A stretch of 64,000 nucleotides of DNA, from positions 62,001 to 126,000 of the forward strand of contig NZ_BDCA01000020.1 of assembly GCF_001613265.1 (NCBI RefSeq), in the 5' to 3' direction. The DNA is from Nocardia vermiculata NBRC 100427 (GTDB taxonomy: Bacteria; Actinomycetota; Actinomycetes; Mycobacteriales; Mycobacteriaceae). Shown one piece after another: positions 49,382-58,100 of the stretch. The stretch's first letter is position 1. Each line of letters opens with the position of its first letter. Below the pieces are notes generated by a model that was not told the DNA's origin, ran no database searches, and saw nothing but the letters and a program-made list of their open reading frames with translations. The translations under genes were made by a program, and so were the position numbers.

Positions 49382-50251
49382 ATGAGCATTCGAGGACTGT
49401 TCGTACCGCTGATCACGCCGTTCACCGCGGCCGGGGAGGTGGATTACGGCGTGCTGGAGCGGCTCGCGCACGAGGCTGTGGATGCCGGTGCGGCGGGAAT
49501 CGTCGCGCTCGGAACCACGGCCGAGCCGGCGACCCTGGATGCGGAGGAGCGGGCGGCGATCGTGAATACCTGCGCCGAGGTCTGCGGTGAGCGGGAGGTG
49601 GCGCTGATCGTCGGAACCGGGTCGAACTCGACTGCCGATTCGGAACGGGCCCTGGCAGGGCTCGATCCGCGGGCGACGGCCGCATTGACCGTTGTTCCGT
49701 ACTACACCAAACCGTCGCAGCGGGGGATCGTCGAGCATTTCCGCAGGCTGGCGGCCGCGAGCCCGGTGCCATTGGTGATCTACAACGTGCCGCATCGGAC
49801 CGGGCGCCCACTGGATGTGGAGACGTTGCGGGAGTTGGCGGAGCTGCCGAATATCGCTGCCTTCAAACATGCGGTAGGGGCGGTGGACGAAACGACCGTC
49901 GCGTGGATGGCGACGGTAGGGGAACGGACATCGGTACTGTGCGGCGACGATCTGTTTACCGCGGCATTACTCGCCCTGGGCGCCGATGGAGCCATTCTGA
50001 CCTGCTCGAATGTGGCCACTGCGGATTATGTGGAGTTGGTCGACGCCTGGCACGACGGCAGGGTCGAACAGGCGCGCAAGATCGGTAACCGCCTGGTCCC
50101 ACTGGCCAGGGCATTGTTCGCCGAAGCAAATCCGGTCGTGGTGAAAGGGGTTCTGGCCGCGCAGGGGCGCATACCGGCGCCCTGTGTGCGGTTGCCGCTG
50201 CTGCCGGCCTGCGAGGAGTCGGTGACAGCGGCGCTGGCCGCTCTCGGTTGA
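49382..50251 (+). CDS. DapA-family aldolase (4-hydroxy-tetrahydrodipicolinate synthase-like)
   Basis: A 289-residue TIM-barrel class I aldolase. The pyruvate-binding segment is GTTAEPATLDAEER (usual GTTGE changed), the Tyr is in LVIYNVPHRTGRPL, and the Schiff-base Lys is in IAAFKHAVGAVDE. This agrees with DapA, but the divergent LysR gene and lack of lysine genes nearby suggest a paralogue, perhaps for another keto-acid reaction. No strong ribosome site before ATG 49382. Confidence 0.87.
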   Translation: MSIRGLFVPLITPFTAAGEVDYGVLERLAHEAVDAGAAGIVALGTTAEPATLDAEERAAIVNTCAEVCGEREVALIVGTGSNSTADSERALAGLDPRATAALTVVPYYTKPSQRGIVEHFRRLAAASPVPLVIYNVPHRTGRPLDVETLRELAELPNIAAFKHAVGAVDETTVAWMATVGERTSVLCGDDLFTAALLALGADGAILTCSNVATADYVELVDAWHDGRVEQARKIGNRLVPLARALFAEANPVVVKGVLAAQGRIPAPCVRLPLLPACEESVTAALAALG

Positions 50252-50255
50252 GCGT

Positions 50256-50462
50256 TCAGTGTTCGGAGCCGGACTCTCCGTCCCGGTGCTGGCGGGAGAT
50301 CCGCCACAGAAATTCCGGGTCGTCATCTGGGCCGACGACCCTACGGTGCCGCTGCGGACCACGACCGGTGCGAGACATCGCCTCCGGTCCGAATGCTTTC
50401 CAGCACAGCACCGCGACCGCCACGACCGCGATGAGTGCCAACAGGTACGCCACGTCGCTCAC
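50256..50462 (-). CDS. Small membrane protein of unknown function
   Basis: A 68-residue product with one helix at about residues 5-21 (YLLALIAVVAVAVLCWKAF), followed by a basic cytoplasmic tail (RTGRGPQRHRRVVGPDDDPEFLWRI). AGGAG lies directly upstream of GTG 50462. It is convergent with the DapA-family gene, stops four bases apart. Not recognised. Confidence 0.65.
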   Translation of the reverse strand: MSDVAYLLALIAVVAVAVLCWKAFGPEAMSRTGRGPQRHRRVVGPDDDPEFLWRISRQHRDGESGSEH

Positions 50463-50526
50463 CTCCTGACTTCGAGGGTAGCCCGCGCACGTACCCGGGG
50501 CACTGTGACCACGCGAATGGTCTCGC

Positions 50527-50760
50527 TCAGGGGCGAGTGGCCTCGGTGGTCAGGGACCTCAGTAGCTGCATCACCTCGGTCTCGCGGAAGCGCCGGTGCC
50601 CACCCGGGGTGCGCAGTGAGCCCAGACGTCCGGCGTGTGCCCAGCGGGTGACCGTCTTCGGATCTACGTGGAACAGTGCCGCCACCTGGCCGGGGGTCAG
50701 AAGGGCCTCCTGGCCGTTGACGGAACCCAACGAGCGGCTCGCCGCGGTGATCGCAGTCAT
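50527..50760 (-). CDS. bldC: BldC-family MerR-like HTH regulator
   Basis: A 77-residue single-domain DNA-binding protein: LLTPGQVAALFHVDPKTVTRWAHAGRLGSLRTPGGHRRFRETEVMQLL. In Streptomyces, BldC controls the start of development by cooperative head-to-tail binding to direct repeats; non-sporulating relatives also keep it. GAAAGG precedes ATG 50760 (ATG 50766 is an alternative). The 220-base AT-richer interval after it, up to 50981, is the shared promoter zone with the divergent DUF4229 gene. Confidence 0.93.
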   Translation of the reverse strand: MTAITAASRSLGSVNGQEALLTPGQVAALFHVDPKTVTRWAHAGRLGSLRTPGGHRRFRETEVMQLLRSLTTEATRP

Positions 50761-50981
50761 TCGCAAACCTTTCCGTATTCGACAGATCCCTCATCAATTA
50801 GCGACATCGTTGCACCACCACCCCCACCTACTCGAATGATCTAACGTTGGTAAAGGGGAAGTAATAGACAAAACGGATATGCGTTCGGTTGGAAGTAATC
50901 GGGCAGCGAACCTCCGGCGACTCGATCGCCGGATGCCGGGCAGGTCGGAAGGGGTGAGTCGGCGTCGCCTACCCTGGTCGT

Positions 50982-51317
50982 GTGACTGATGCATCCCGAT
51001 CCGACGACGCCGCGAGCGATCGGGCCCCGGCCTCCGCGGGCCGTCGGCTCGCCCGCAACCTGGCGCTGTACACGGTGGCCCGGTTGGCGCTGGTCGCGGT
51101 CCTCGCCGCCGTCATCGTGGGGGTGGCGAAGGTGGTGGACGTCGACATCCCGCTGATCGTGTCGCTGCTCTTCGCCCTGGTCGTCGCGATGCCGCTGTCG
51201 CTGGTGCTGTTCAAGCGGCTGCGGACCCGAGTGAACGAGGACATCGCCGCCGTCGACGAGAAGCGCCGCAACGACAAGGCGAACCTCCGCGCCCGCATGC
51301 GTGGGGAGGGCCAGTGA
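50982..51317 (+). CDS. DUF4229 membrane protein
   Basis: A 111-residue protein with two membrane helices (about 27-48 and 56-75) and a charged C-terminal helix (RTRVNEDIAAVDEKRRNDKANLRARMRGEG). Conserved in mycolic-acid bacteria near menA; unknown role. Its stop overlaps a GTG (51314) that begins the first of two micro-ORFs created by a tandem duplication. Confidence 0.87.
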   Translation: MTDASRSDDAASDRAPASAGRRLARNLALYTVARLALVAVLAAVIVGVAKVVDVDIPLIVSLLFALVVAMPLSLVLFKRLRTRVNEDIAAVDEKRRNDKANLRARMRGEGQ

Positions 51318-51444
51318 GCAACAATCGCGAAGCGGCTCGGTGGCCCGACCGGGTGCGGGTGTCCCGCATATCTCAGGAGGGCCAGTGAGTGACAATCGCC
51401 GCGCGGTTCGGTGGGGCGATCGGTTGGCAGTGAGCGGCCGGTGA
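51305..51444 (+). repeat. Tandem duplication creating two coupled micro-ORFs
   Basis: GGAGGGCCAGTGAG occurs at 51305 and again 71 bases later at 51376, and similarity continues for about 45 bases (ACAATCGC, GCGG, TCGGTGG, CGA). Each copy places a ribosome site before a GTG. The first micro-ORF is 51314-51388 (24 residues) and the second 51385-51444 (19 residues). GTGA overlaps link DUF4229, both micro-ORFs and the PLP enzyme at 51441. Confidence 0.75.
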
Positions 51445-52526
51445 GGTTCTGTGATCGCAGTATCTCGCGCGACTGGGTCGACAATGCGGTGCGGCTGATC
51501 GAGGCGGATGCGCAGCGCAGTGCCGACACCCATCTGCTGCGGTACCCCCTGCCTCCGGAGTGGGGGGTGCGGCTGTATCTCAAGGACGAGTCGACGCACC
51601 CGACCGGAAGTCTGAAGCATCGGCTGGCGCGGTCGCTGTTCCTGTACGCCATCTGCAACGGCTGGGTGTGCGAGGGGACGACGATCGTGGAGGCCTCGTC
51701 GGGGTCGACCGCGATCAGTGAGGCGTATTTCGCGAAACTGCTGGGTCTGGATTTCGTCTCGGTGGTGCCGGCGAGTACCTCGCGGGAGAAGATCGCGCTG
51801 ATCGAGGCGCAGGGCGGTCGCTGTCACTTCGTCGAGCGGCCGCCGGATATCTACACCGAGGCGGTCCGGTTGGCGGCCGAATGCGACGGCCACTACATGG
51901 ACCAGTTCACCTACGCCGAGCGGGCCACCGACTGGCGGGGTAACAACAATATCGCCGAGTCCATCTATCACCAGCTGGAGCTGGAGACTCATCCGATTCC
52001 GGATTGGATCGTGGTGGGGGCGGGCACCGGTGGCACCAGTGCGACCATCGGCCGCTACATCCGCTATCGCCGGCATGCGACCAGGCTGGCCGTGGTCGAT
52101 CCGGAGAATTCCGCGTTCTACGGCGGGTACGAGGTCGGCGACGCCGACTATCAGACGGGTATGCCGTCGCGGATCGAGGGAATCGGCCGGCCGCGGGTGG
52201 AGCCGTCGTTCATCCGGCAGGTCGTCGATCGGATGATCGAGGTACCCGATGCCGCGTCGATCGCCGCATGCCGTCATGCCGGTGCGGTGCTGGGGCGGCG
52301 CGTCGGCGGGTCCACCGGCACCAATCTGTGGGGCGCTTTCGCGCTGATTGCCGAAATGATCGCCGCCGGGCGCGAGGGCAGTGTCGTGACGCTGCTGTGT
52401 GATGGTGGGGATCGTTATGCCGGAACGTATTTCGACGACGCGTGGGTGGCCGGGCAGGGAATGGACCTGTCCGAGCCGCATGCCGTGCTGAGCGAATTCG
52501 CCGCGACCGGCCGCTGGTCCGCGTAG
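51441..52526 (+). CDS. PLP-dependent cysteine synthase-family enzyme (Cds1 L-cysteine desulfhydrase-like)
   Basis: A 361-residue fold-type II PLP enzyme. SRDWVDNAVRLIEADAQRSADTHLLRYPLP matches the Cds1 (Rv3684) group, which releases H2S from cysteine. The PLP-lysine lies in HPTGSLKHRLARSLF, the substrate loop in EASSGSTAISEAYFAKLLGL, and the phosphate cup is GAGTGGTSATIGRYIRY. The C-terminal half has GSTGTNLWGAF. GTG 51441 overlaps the stop of the micro-ORF; GTG 51411 would add ten residues. A role in sulfide production and redox balance is inferred from the family. Confidence 0.85.
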   Translation: MRFCDRSISRDWVDNAVRLIEADAQRSADTHLLRYPLPPEWGVRLYLKDESTHPTGSLKHRLARSLFLYAICNGWVCEGTTIVEASSGSTAISEAYFAKLLGLDFVSVVPASTSREKIALIEAQGGRCHFVERPPDIYTEAVRLAAECDGHYMDQFTYAERATDWRGNNNIAESIYHQLELETHPIPDWIVVGAGTGGTSATIGRYIRYRRHATRLAVVDPENSAFYGGYEVGDADYQTGMPSRIEGIGRPRVEPSFIRQVVDRMIEVPDAASIAACRHAGAVLGRRVGGSTGTNLWGAFALIAEMIAAGREGSVVTLLCDGGDRYAGTYFDDAWVAGQGMDLSEPHAVLSEFAATGRWSA

Positions 52527-52577
52527 TCGCGCGGCAGTATCGGATCCTCGGGCCACCGAGGTGATCACACAGCTGCG

Positions 52578-52592
52578 TTCGCGGGTGGCGAA
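52578..52592. promoter_or_regulatory. ClgR-like palindrome
   Basis: TTCGC-N5-GCGAA is a perfect inverted repeat 56 bases before the HTH gene. From memory, its form fits the ClgR operator described in actinobacteria for clp genes. The downstream pair encodes a Clp-N-domain protein, so the match makes biological sense, but the assignment is inference. Confidence 0.55.
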
Positions 52593-52601
52593 ATCTTCGA
52601 G

Positions 52602-52646
52602 TGTCAATTTTTGTTGACGTGCTTCGAATGTCAACGTAAATTGACG
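52602..52646. promoter_or_regulatory. Two tandem operators before the HTH/Clp-N pair
   Basis: TGTCAA-N6-TTGACG occurs twice: 52602-52619 (spacer TTTTTG) and 52629-52646 (spacer CGTAAA). The centres are 27 bases apart and the second ends two bases before the ATG, so a bound protein would block initiation. The adjacent small HTH protein is the natural candidate for binding. Confidence 0.82.
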
Positions 52647-52648
52647 TT

Positions 52649-52870
52649 ATGAGTGAAGCGACGACCCTGGCGGCGGCCGCCGGCAGTCCGGACCCGCAGG
52701 TCGGGCTGCGGGCCGTACTGGCGCTGCGGCGGTTGGCCGAGCGGCTCGAGGCGATTCAGGTGGCCAATGCCCGCAACCAGGGCTGGTCCTGGCAGGCGAT
52801 TGCCGACGCGCTCGAGGTCAGCCGGCAGGCGGTCCATCAGAAGTACAACCGGAGAGGCGGAATCCGCTGA
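52649..52870 (+). CDS. Small HTH protein paired with Clp-N protein
   Basis: A 73-residue protein. An N-terminal helix (GLRAVLALRRLAERLEAIQVANAR) precedes the helix-turn-helix GWSWQAIADALEVSRQAVHQKYNRRGG. It is typical of single-domain actinobacterial HTH regulators. Two identical-arm palindromes overlap its promoter, so it is probably an autorepressor. The stop overlaps the Clp-N gene by one base (TGATG), giving coupled translation. Confidence 0.85.
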   Translation: MSEATTLAAAAGSPDPQVGLRAVLALRRLAERLEAIQVANARNQGWSWQAIADALEVSRQAVHQKYNRRGGIR

Positions 52871-53457
52871 TGTTCGAACGATTTGCCAAGGCGCCGCGGT
52901 ACGCCATCGTGGTCGCCCAGGAGGAAGCACGCGAATTGCGTTCGCCCAGCATCGAAGTCGAGCACGTGCTGCTCGGTCTGCTGATGAGCCCGGATCCGTT
53001 GCTGCGAAAAGTGTTCGACGACAACGATGTCGATGCCGCCAGTGTGCGGCACAAGCTGACCGTCGCGCATCCGGAGAAGCCGTTGGGAGAGGAGGACGCT
53101 GCCGCGCTGAAGGCGATCGGCATAGATCTGGACGCGGTCCGCGACAGTGTGCAGGCCACCTTCGGTGAGGACGTGTTCGACGAGCCTGCTCCCAGTGCGG
53201 GGAAGGGGCGTGGCCGGTTCCGGCTCGGCGGGTCGATGTCCTTCGGGCATATCCCGTTCTCCGGTGACGCGAAGAAATCGCTGGAACTGGCGCTGCGCGA
53301 GGCGCTTTCCCGTGGTGACGATCGCATCGAGGCGGGGCACGTCCTGCTGGGTGTGCTGCGCGCGGCCAATCCTGCGACCAGTGAGCTGCTGGGAGGCGAG
53401 GACGGAATGGCGCAACTGCGCACCGCCGTCCACGAAATGCTCGATCGCGCGGCCTGA
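52870..53457 (+). CDS. Clp N-terminal-domain protein without ATPase
   Basis: A 195-residue protein with two Clp repeat units, MFERFAKAPRYAIVVAQEEARELRSPSIEVEHVLLGLLMSPD (residues 1-42) and SLELALREALSRGDDRIEAGHVLLGVLRAANPATSELLGGEDG (about 135-180). They are joined by an acidic and glycine-rich linker. There is no AAA+ domain, so it cannot unfold proteins alone; like the short ClpC2 of mycobacteria, which binds the drug cyclomarin through its N domain, it may bind substrates or small molecules that target ClpC1. Operon with an HTH gene. Confidence 0.87.
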   Translation: MFERFAKAPRYAIVVAQEEARELRSPSIEVEHVLLGLLMSPDPLLRKVFDDNDVDAASVRHKLTVAHPEKPLGEEDAAALKAIGIDLDAVRDSVQATFGEDVFDEPAPSAGKGRGRFRLGGSMSFGHIPFSGDAKKSLELALREALSRGDDRIEAGHVLLGVLRAANPATSELLGGEDGMAQLRTAVHEMLDRAA

Positions 53458-53478
53458 GGCCGCCGCTAGCATTGCCGC

Positions 53479-53868
53479 ATGGCACTTCTGCTCCGACTGG
53501 CGATCAATGCCCTCGCGATCTGGCTCGCGGCGGCCTGGGTCGGCGGAATCGAACTGAAAGATCCCGACGATGCGGGCACCGGCGGCAAGATCCTGGTGGT
53601 CGTCTGCGTGGCGATCGTCTTCGGTCTGGTCAATGCGCTGGTCAAACCGATCGTGAAATTGCTGTCACTGCCTTTGGTGATCGTCACTCTGGGCTTGTTC
53701 CTGCTGGTGATCAATGCCCTGATGCTGTGGCTGACCGCCAAGATCACCGAAACCACCGATTACGGTCTGCGGATCGACGGCTTCTGGGCGGCGATCTTCG
53801 GCGCGGTCATCGTGACGGTGGTCAACTGGGTACTCGGAATTTTCGTGCCCGAGGGCGGCCGCGACTGA
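53479..53868 (+). CDS. Phage holin family IV-like membrane protein
   Basis: A 129-residue protein with four hydrophobic helices (about 4-20, 34-52, 60-79 and 100-118). LVNALVKPIVKLLSLPLVIVTLGLFLLVINALMLWLTAKI is the family core. Widespread as a chromosomal protein in bacteria and not evidence of a prophage. It probably influences envelope organisation, but its function is unknown. It is convergent with menA. Confidence 0.88.
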   Translation: MALLLRLAINALAIWLAAAWVGGIELKDPDDAGTGGKILVVVCVAIVFGLVNALVKPIVKLLSLPLVIVTLGLFLLVINALMLWLTAKITETTDYGLRIDGFWAAIFGAVIVTVVNWVLGIFVPEGGRD

Positions 53869-53876
53869 TCCGGCGG

Positions 53877-53899
53877 GCCGGGCTTCCCTGTAGCCCGGC
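53877..53899. terminator. Bidirectional terminator between the holin-like gene and menA
   Basis: GCCGGGCT (53877-53884) pairs with AGCCCGGC (53892-53899) around a seven-base loop. Confidence 0.78.
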
Positions 53900-53912
53900 T
53901 GCACGGTGCTCG

Positions 53913-54782
53913 TCAGCCCACTGCGAGGGCGAGGCCGGTGAGGAGCGACCAGCCCAGCATGGCCAGTCCGGTATCGCGTAGCGACGGAATCAGCCCCGGG
54001 CCCTGCTCGCCGCCGCGCACCGGATTGTTCGACCGGATCGCCAGCGGTGCGGCCAGGAGACCGATCAGGGCCCACGGGGTACGGACCGCCAAGAGCAGTG
54101 AAGCGACGAACGGCACCAGCATCAGCACCAGATGTAATGTCCGGGTGCGGGGGTCGCCGAGCTTCACGGCAAGAGTGGTCTTCCCGGTCACCGAATCGGT
54201 GGGAATGTCACGCAGATTGTTGGTGACCAGCACTGCGCTGGAGAAGGCGCCGACGGCGACTGCCCCGACGATCCCGGCCCAGTCGACCCGCTCGGCCTGG
54301 ACGAACTCGGTGCCGAGGACCGCGACCAGGCCGAAGAAGACGAAGACCGCGATCTCGCCGAAACCGTTGTAGCCGTACGGCTTCTTGCCGCCGGTGTAGA
54401 ACCACGCGCCGGCCAGGCATCCCGCTCCGATCAGCAGCAACCACCAGGCGGTGGTGATCGCCAGGATCAGCCCGAAGATCGCGCCGACGCTCAAACAGGT
54501 GATCGCCGCGGCGCGGACCGCGACCGGACGCGCGAGACCCGATCCGACCAGGCGCAGCGGGCCGACCCGCTCGTCGTCGGTGCCGCGGATGCCGTCGGAG
54601 TAGTCGTTGGCGTAGTTGACGCCGATGATGAGCGCCAGCGAGACGAGCAGGCTCAGCAGCGCCTTCCACCACACCGCGGCATCCAGCGACGCGGCCGCGC
54701 CGGTCCCGACGAGGACCGGGGCGATCGCATTGGGCAGCGTCCGCGGTCGGGCGCCCTCGAGCCATTGTGCTGCACTTGCCAT
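53913..54782 (-). CDS. menA: 1,4-dihydroxy-2-naphthoate polyprenyltransferase MenA
   Basis: Attaches the polyprenyl tail to 1,4-dihydroxy-2-naphthoate, giving demethylmenaquinone. The 289-residue UbiA-family protein has about eight membrane helices. The Mg-diphosphate motif is NYANDYSDGIRGTDDERVGP near residue 60, and the second motif is NNLRDIPTDSVTGK near residue 193. Equivalent to Rv0534c. ATG 54782 is the start. A direct repeat lies immediately upstream. Confidence 0.95.
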   Translation of the reverse strand: MASAAQWLEGARPRTLPNAIAPVLVGTGAAASLDAAVWWKALLSLLVSLALIIGVNYANDYSDGIRGTDDERVGPLRLVGSGLARPVAVRAAAITCLSVGAIFGLILAITTAWWLLLIGAGCLAGAWFYTGGKKPYGYNGFGEIAVFVFFGLVAVLGTEFVQAERVDWAGIVGAVAVGAFSSAVLVTNNLRDIPTDSVTGKTTLAVKLGDPRTRTLHLVLMLVPFVASLLLAVRTPWALIGLLAAPLAIRSNNPVRGGEQGPGLIPSLRDTGLAMLGWSLLTGLALAVG

Positions 54783-54788
54783 GGGGCC

Positions 54789-54919
54789 GAGCCTAATGCG
54801 ACACCCCGGAGGCGGCAGCGGCAGCGTCACCACGCAGGGGTGGCGCATTGGGCTCCAGGTGGGCAGAGCCTAATGCGACGCCCCGGAGGCGGCAGCGGCA
54901 GCGTCACCACGCAGGGGTG
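54789..54919. repeat. Direct repeat (two 54-bp copies) upstream of menA
   Basis: Bases 54789-54842 and 54866-54919 are identical except one base. The unit starts GAGCCTAATGCGAC and ends CACGCAGGGGTG; the offset is 77 bp. The copies lie in the menA 5' region between menA and the divergent large regulator gene, so they may double a promoter or regulatory site. Bases 54936-54956 further on contain the palindromes CGATATATCG and GGAG-TAAT-CTCC. Confidence 0.9.
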
Positions 54920-55106
54920 ACTGACAAGACTATTGCGATATATCGGAGTAATCTCCAAATAGTGCACCGCAGCGATCACCTCTCCGCTCCGGCAGCAGAA
55001 AACCCTTCGACCGGTCACATACGATTGCGATGGCATGTTTCCTGATCACAGCGGCTCCGCAGACGCCGGCATCACGCATACCCGTCCCGACCACGGCCGG
55101 GATTCG

Positions 55107-58100
55107 ATGCTGTCCGGTATCCGGGTCGCCGTTCTCGGTGAGATCGCCCTGCGGCGAGGCGGAGATCTGGTCGCCGTGCCGGGTGCTCGGGCGCGGCTGC
55201 TGATCGCGGCGCTTGCGGTACACCCCGGTCGCAGTCGCAGCGCGCAGGCCCTGATCGACGACATCTGGGGTGAGCAGCCGCCGCGCGCACCCATGAACGC
55301 TCTGCACACCCAGGTCTCCCGGTTGCGTTCGGCACTGCCGGAGGGCGCGGTGGAAATCGGCCCGGCCGGCTACCGGCTGCTGCTGGACGGAAGTCAGCTC
55401 GACCTGAGCCTGGCGCACACTCTGGAACGGGAGGCACGGCAGTGTCTCGACCGGGGAGACACCGCCGGTTGTCTCGACCGCGTGCTGTCCGCCCGCGGCC
55501 TGTGGCGCGGCGAGCCGGGCGCCGATCTGCCGCCCGGACCGGTCGCCGACGAGGTGCGCGAACTCGCCGCGGCCCGCGCCGCCGCTGTGGACGCAGTAGA
55601 ACTGAGCGCGCGGGAGGTTGCCGGGGACATCGCCGGTGCGTTGCGGATGGCACGCCGGTCCGCGGCGTCCGAGCCGCTGGACGAGCCGGCCCACGCCACC
55701 TTGATGCGGCTACTCGCCGTCGACGGGCGCGGGAATGAGGCACTGGAGGTTTTCGCGGGGTTGCGGGCCCGGCTGAGCGAGGAACTGGGTGCCGACCCGG
55801 GGCCGTCACTCGTGGCCTTGAATACTGCCATTCTGCGCGGGGATCAGCCGGAGGGCCCGGCATCGGGCCGCACCACCGCGACCTCGTCCGCGGTACAGCG
55901 CGTCTCCTCGGCGCAACATGCTCTGACGCCGGAGGACCGTACACAATCCCCGGCTGCCCTTCCGAATACGGCCCTGGGCCTGCGTGCGGCACCGAATCCG
56001 CTACTCGGCCGCGAGAGCGATTTGCGGGAGCTGGAAAAGCTGATGCGGGAGTTCCGGGTGACGACCGTGCTCGGCCCGGGCGGTACCGGCAAGACCCGGG
56101 TCGCGCACGAACTGGGCGCTCGGCAGGCGCAGCAGCAACCGGTCGCCCTGGTCGAACTGGCATCGCTGCGCGCCGATTCCGAGGACGCCGACGGCCAGGC
56201 GATGACTTGCGCCGAGATCGAGAATGCGATCGGCGCGGTGCTCGGCGTCAACGAGTACAGCCGCGAAACGAATGTGTTGCGCCGCAATCAGACCGTGGAC
56301 GGCAGACGCCGGCTGCGCGAAGCACTGTCGTTGCGTCCGATGCTGCTGATCCTGGACAACTGCGAACATCTCGTGGACGCCGTCGCCGAGGTGGTGGCCG
56401 ATCTGATCGGCAGCTGCGAAGAACTGACCGTGGTGACCACCAGCCGGGCACCGCTGTCGATCACGGCCGAGACCGTATACCCGTTGCCGCCGTTGGCGAT
56501 CGATGCGCACGGCTCGCCTGCGACCGAATTGTTCGTCAGCCGGGCCCGTGCGGTGCGGCCGTCCGCACGCCTGGATCCGGAGGTGGTGGCGCGCCTGTGT
56601 CACACCCTCGACGGTCTGCCGCTGGCCATCGAACTGGCCGCCGCGCGGGTGCGGGCGATGAGTGTGGAGGAAATCGAATCCCGGCTCGAACACCGCTTCG
56701 CGCTGCTGCGTTCGGGTGACCGCAGCTCACCGGAACGCCATCGCACCCTGCACGCGGTGATCGAGTGGAGCTGGAATCTGCTCGAACCCGAGCAGCGGGT
56801 GGCGCTGCGGCGGCTGTGCCGGTTCCCGGGTGGATTCACCTTGCGCGCCGCCGAATTCGTCGCCCGCGGCGCCGATGTATCCGATGCGATCGCGGCGGTG
56901 GACGGTCTGGTCGGCCAGTCCTTGCTGACGGTCCTGGCCGACGATGAAGCTGTCGATACTCGTTACCGGATGCTCGAGACAGTGCGCGAATTCGGTGAGG
57001 AACAACTCGTCGCCGCCGGTGAATCAGAGCTGGTGATGGACCGGATGTGCGGCTGGGCCCGCGAATTCGTACGGGAGTCGGCCGCTGCCTACGAGGGGCC
57101 CGAGCAGGTCCGGGCGGTGCTGACCTTCGCCGCGGAACTCGACAATCTGCTGTCGGTGCTGCGCTATGCGATCGAGAAGGGCGACGCCCACACCACCTAT
57201 TCGATATTCGGTCCCATCGCCGTGCTGTGGGTGATGCGTGGTGCGCATATGGAGTTGATGAACTGGGCGCCGCGGGTGATCACGGTGCCGCCTCCGACGG
57301 ACCCACGGTCGCGCGTCGCGGCGGATTTCGAGATGCAGAGCCATATTCTGCTCGCGATGCATCTGGCATTCGCGGACTCCGGTTTACGGCCCATCGCGAT
57401 AGTGCGTACCCGAGCCCGCCGACTGCTGGCCCGTGGTGATCTTCGGCCCGTCTTGCGTTTTCTCGGCGAACTGGTGAGCGCGCCGCTGGTGCTGGTGTCG
57501 GCGATGCGCGCACTCGCCGCCGGCGCCCGGTCCGACGACGACGAGACCCGTGCGTTGGCGTTGCTGATTCGCGCGAACCTGCGCGAGAACGCGAGTTACA
57601 TGCAGGGGTCGATTCGCGACGGCAAGCAGGTCCTGGCGCTGGTCGAGGGACACGATCACTGGGGTACGGCGATGTGCTGCCAGCATCTGGGACAGATGGC
57701 CTCGCAGGCGGCGCGCTACGAGGAAGCGGTCGATTACTACCGACGTGCGGCGGACCTGATGCAGGAGCTGCGCTGCTACGAGGAAAGCGTGGAAGTACGC
57801 AGTTTTCTCGCGATCTCGCTCATCGGTACCGGGCAATTGGTGCAGGCGCGACGGGAGCTGGAATACGCGCTCGGTGTCGTCGACGACGGCGTCGGTATGG
57901 ACGAGCCGGTGACCCAGCCCAACGACCGCAAGGCGGCCGTGCTGGCCGGGCTCGGCGAATTGGAGCTGGCGGAAGGACAGACCGAGCGTGGTTTGCGCGT
58001 TTTCCGTCGAAGCCTGGAGCTGTTCGGCTGGCCGGGGACGGTCGGCGGTCCGGGGCCGGGTGACATCATCGTCGCCTCCGCGGTCCTCGATGCCCACGCG

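Noticed and set aside
53479..53868. Prophage remnant suggested by the holin-like gene
   Set aside because: No other phage gene is near; this holin-like family is common as a chromosomal gene.
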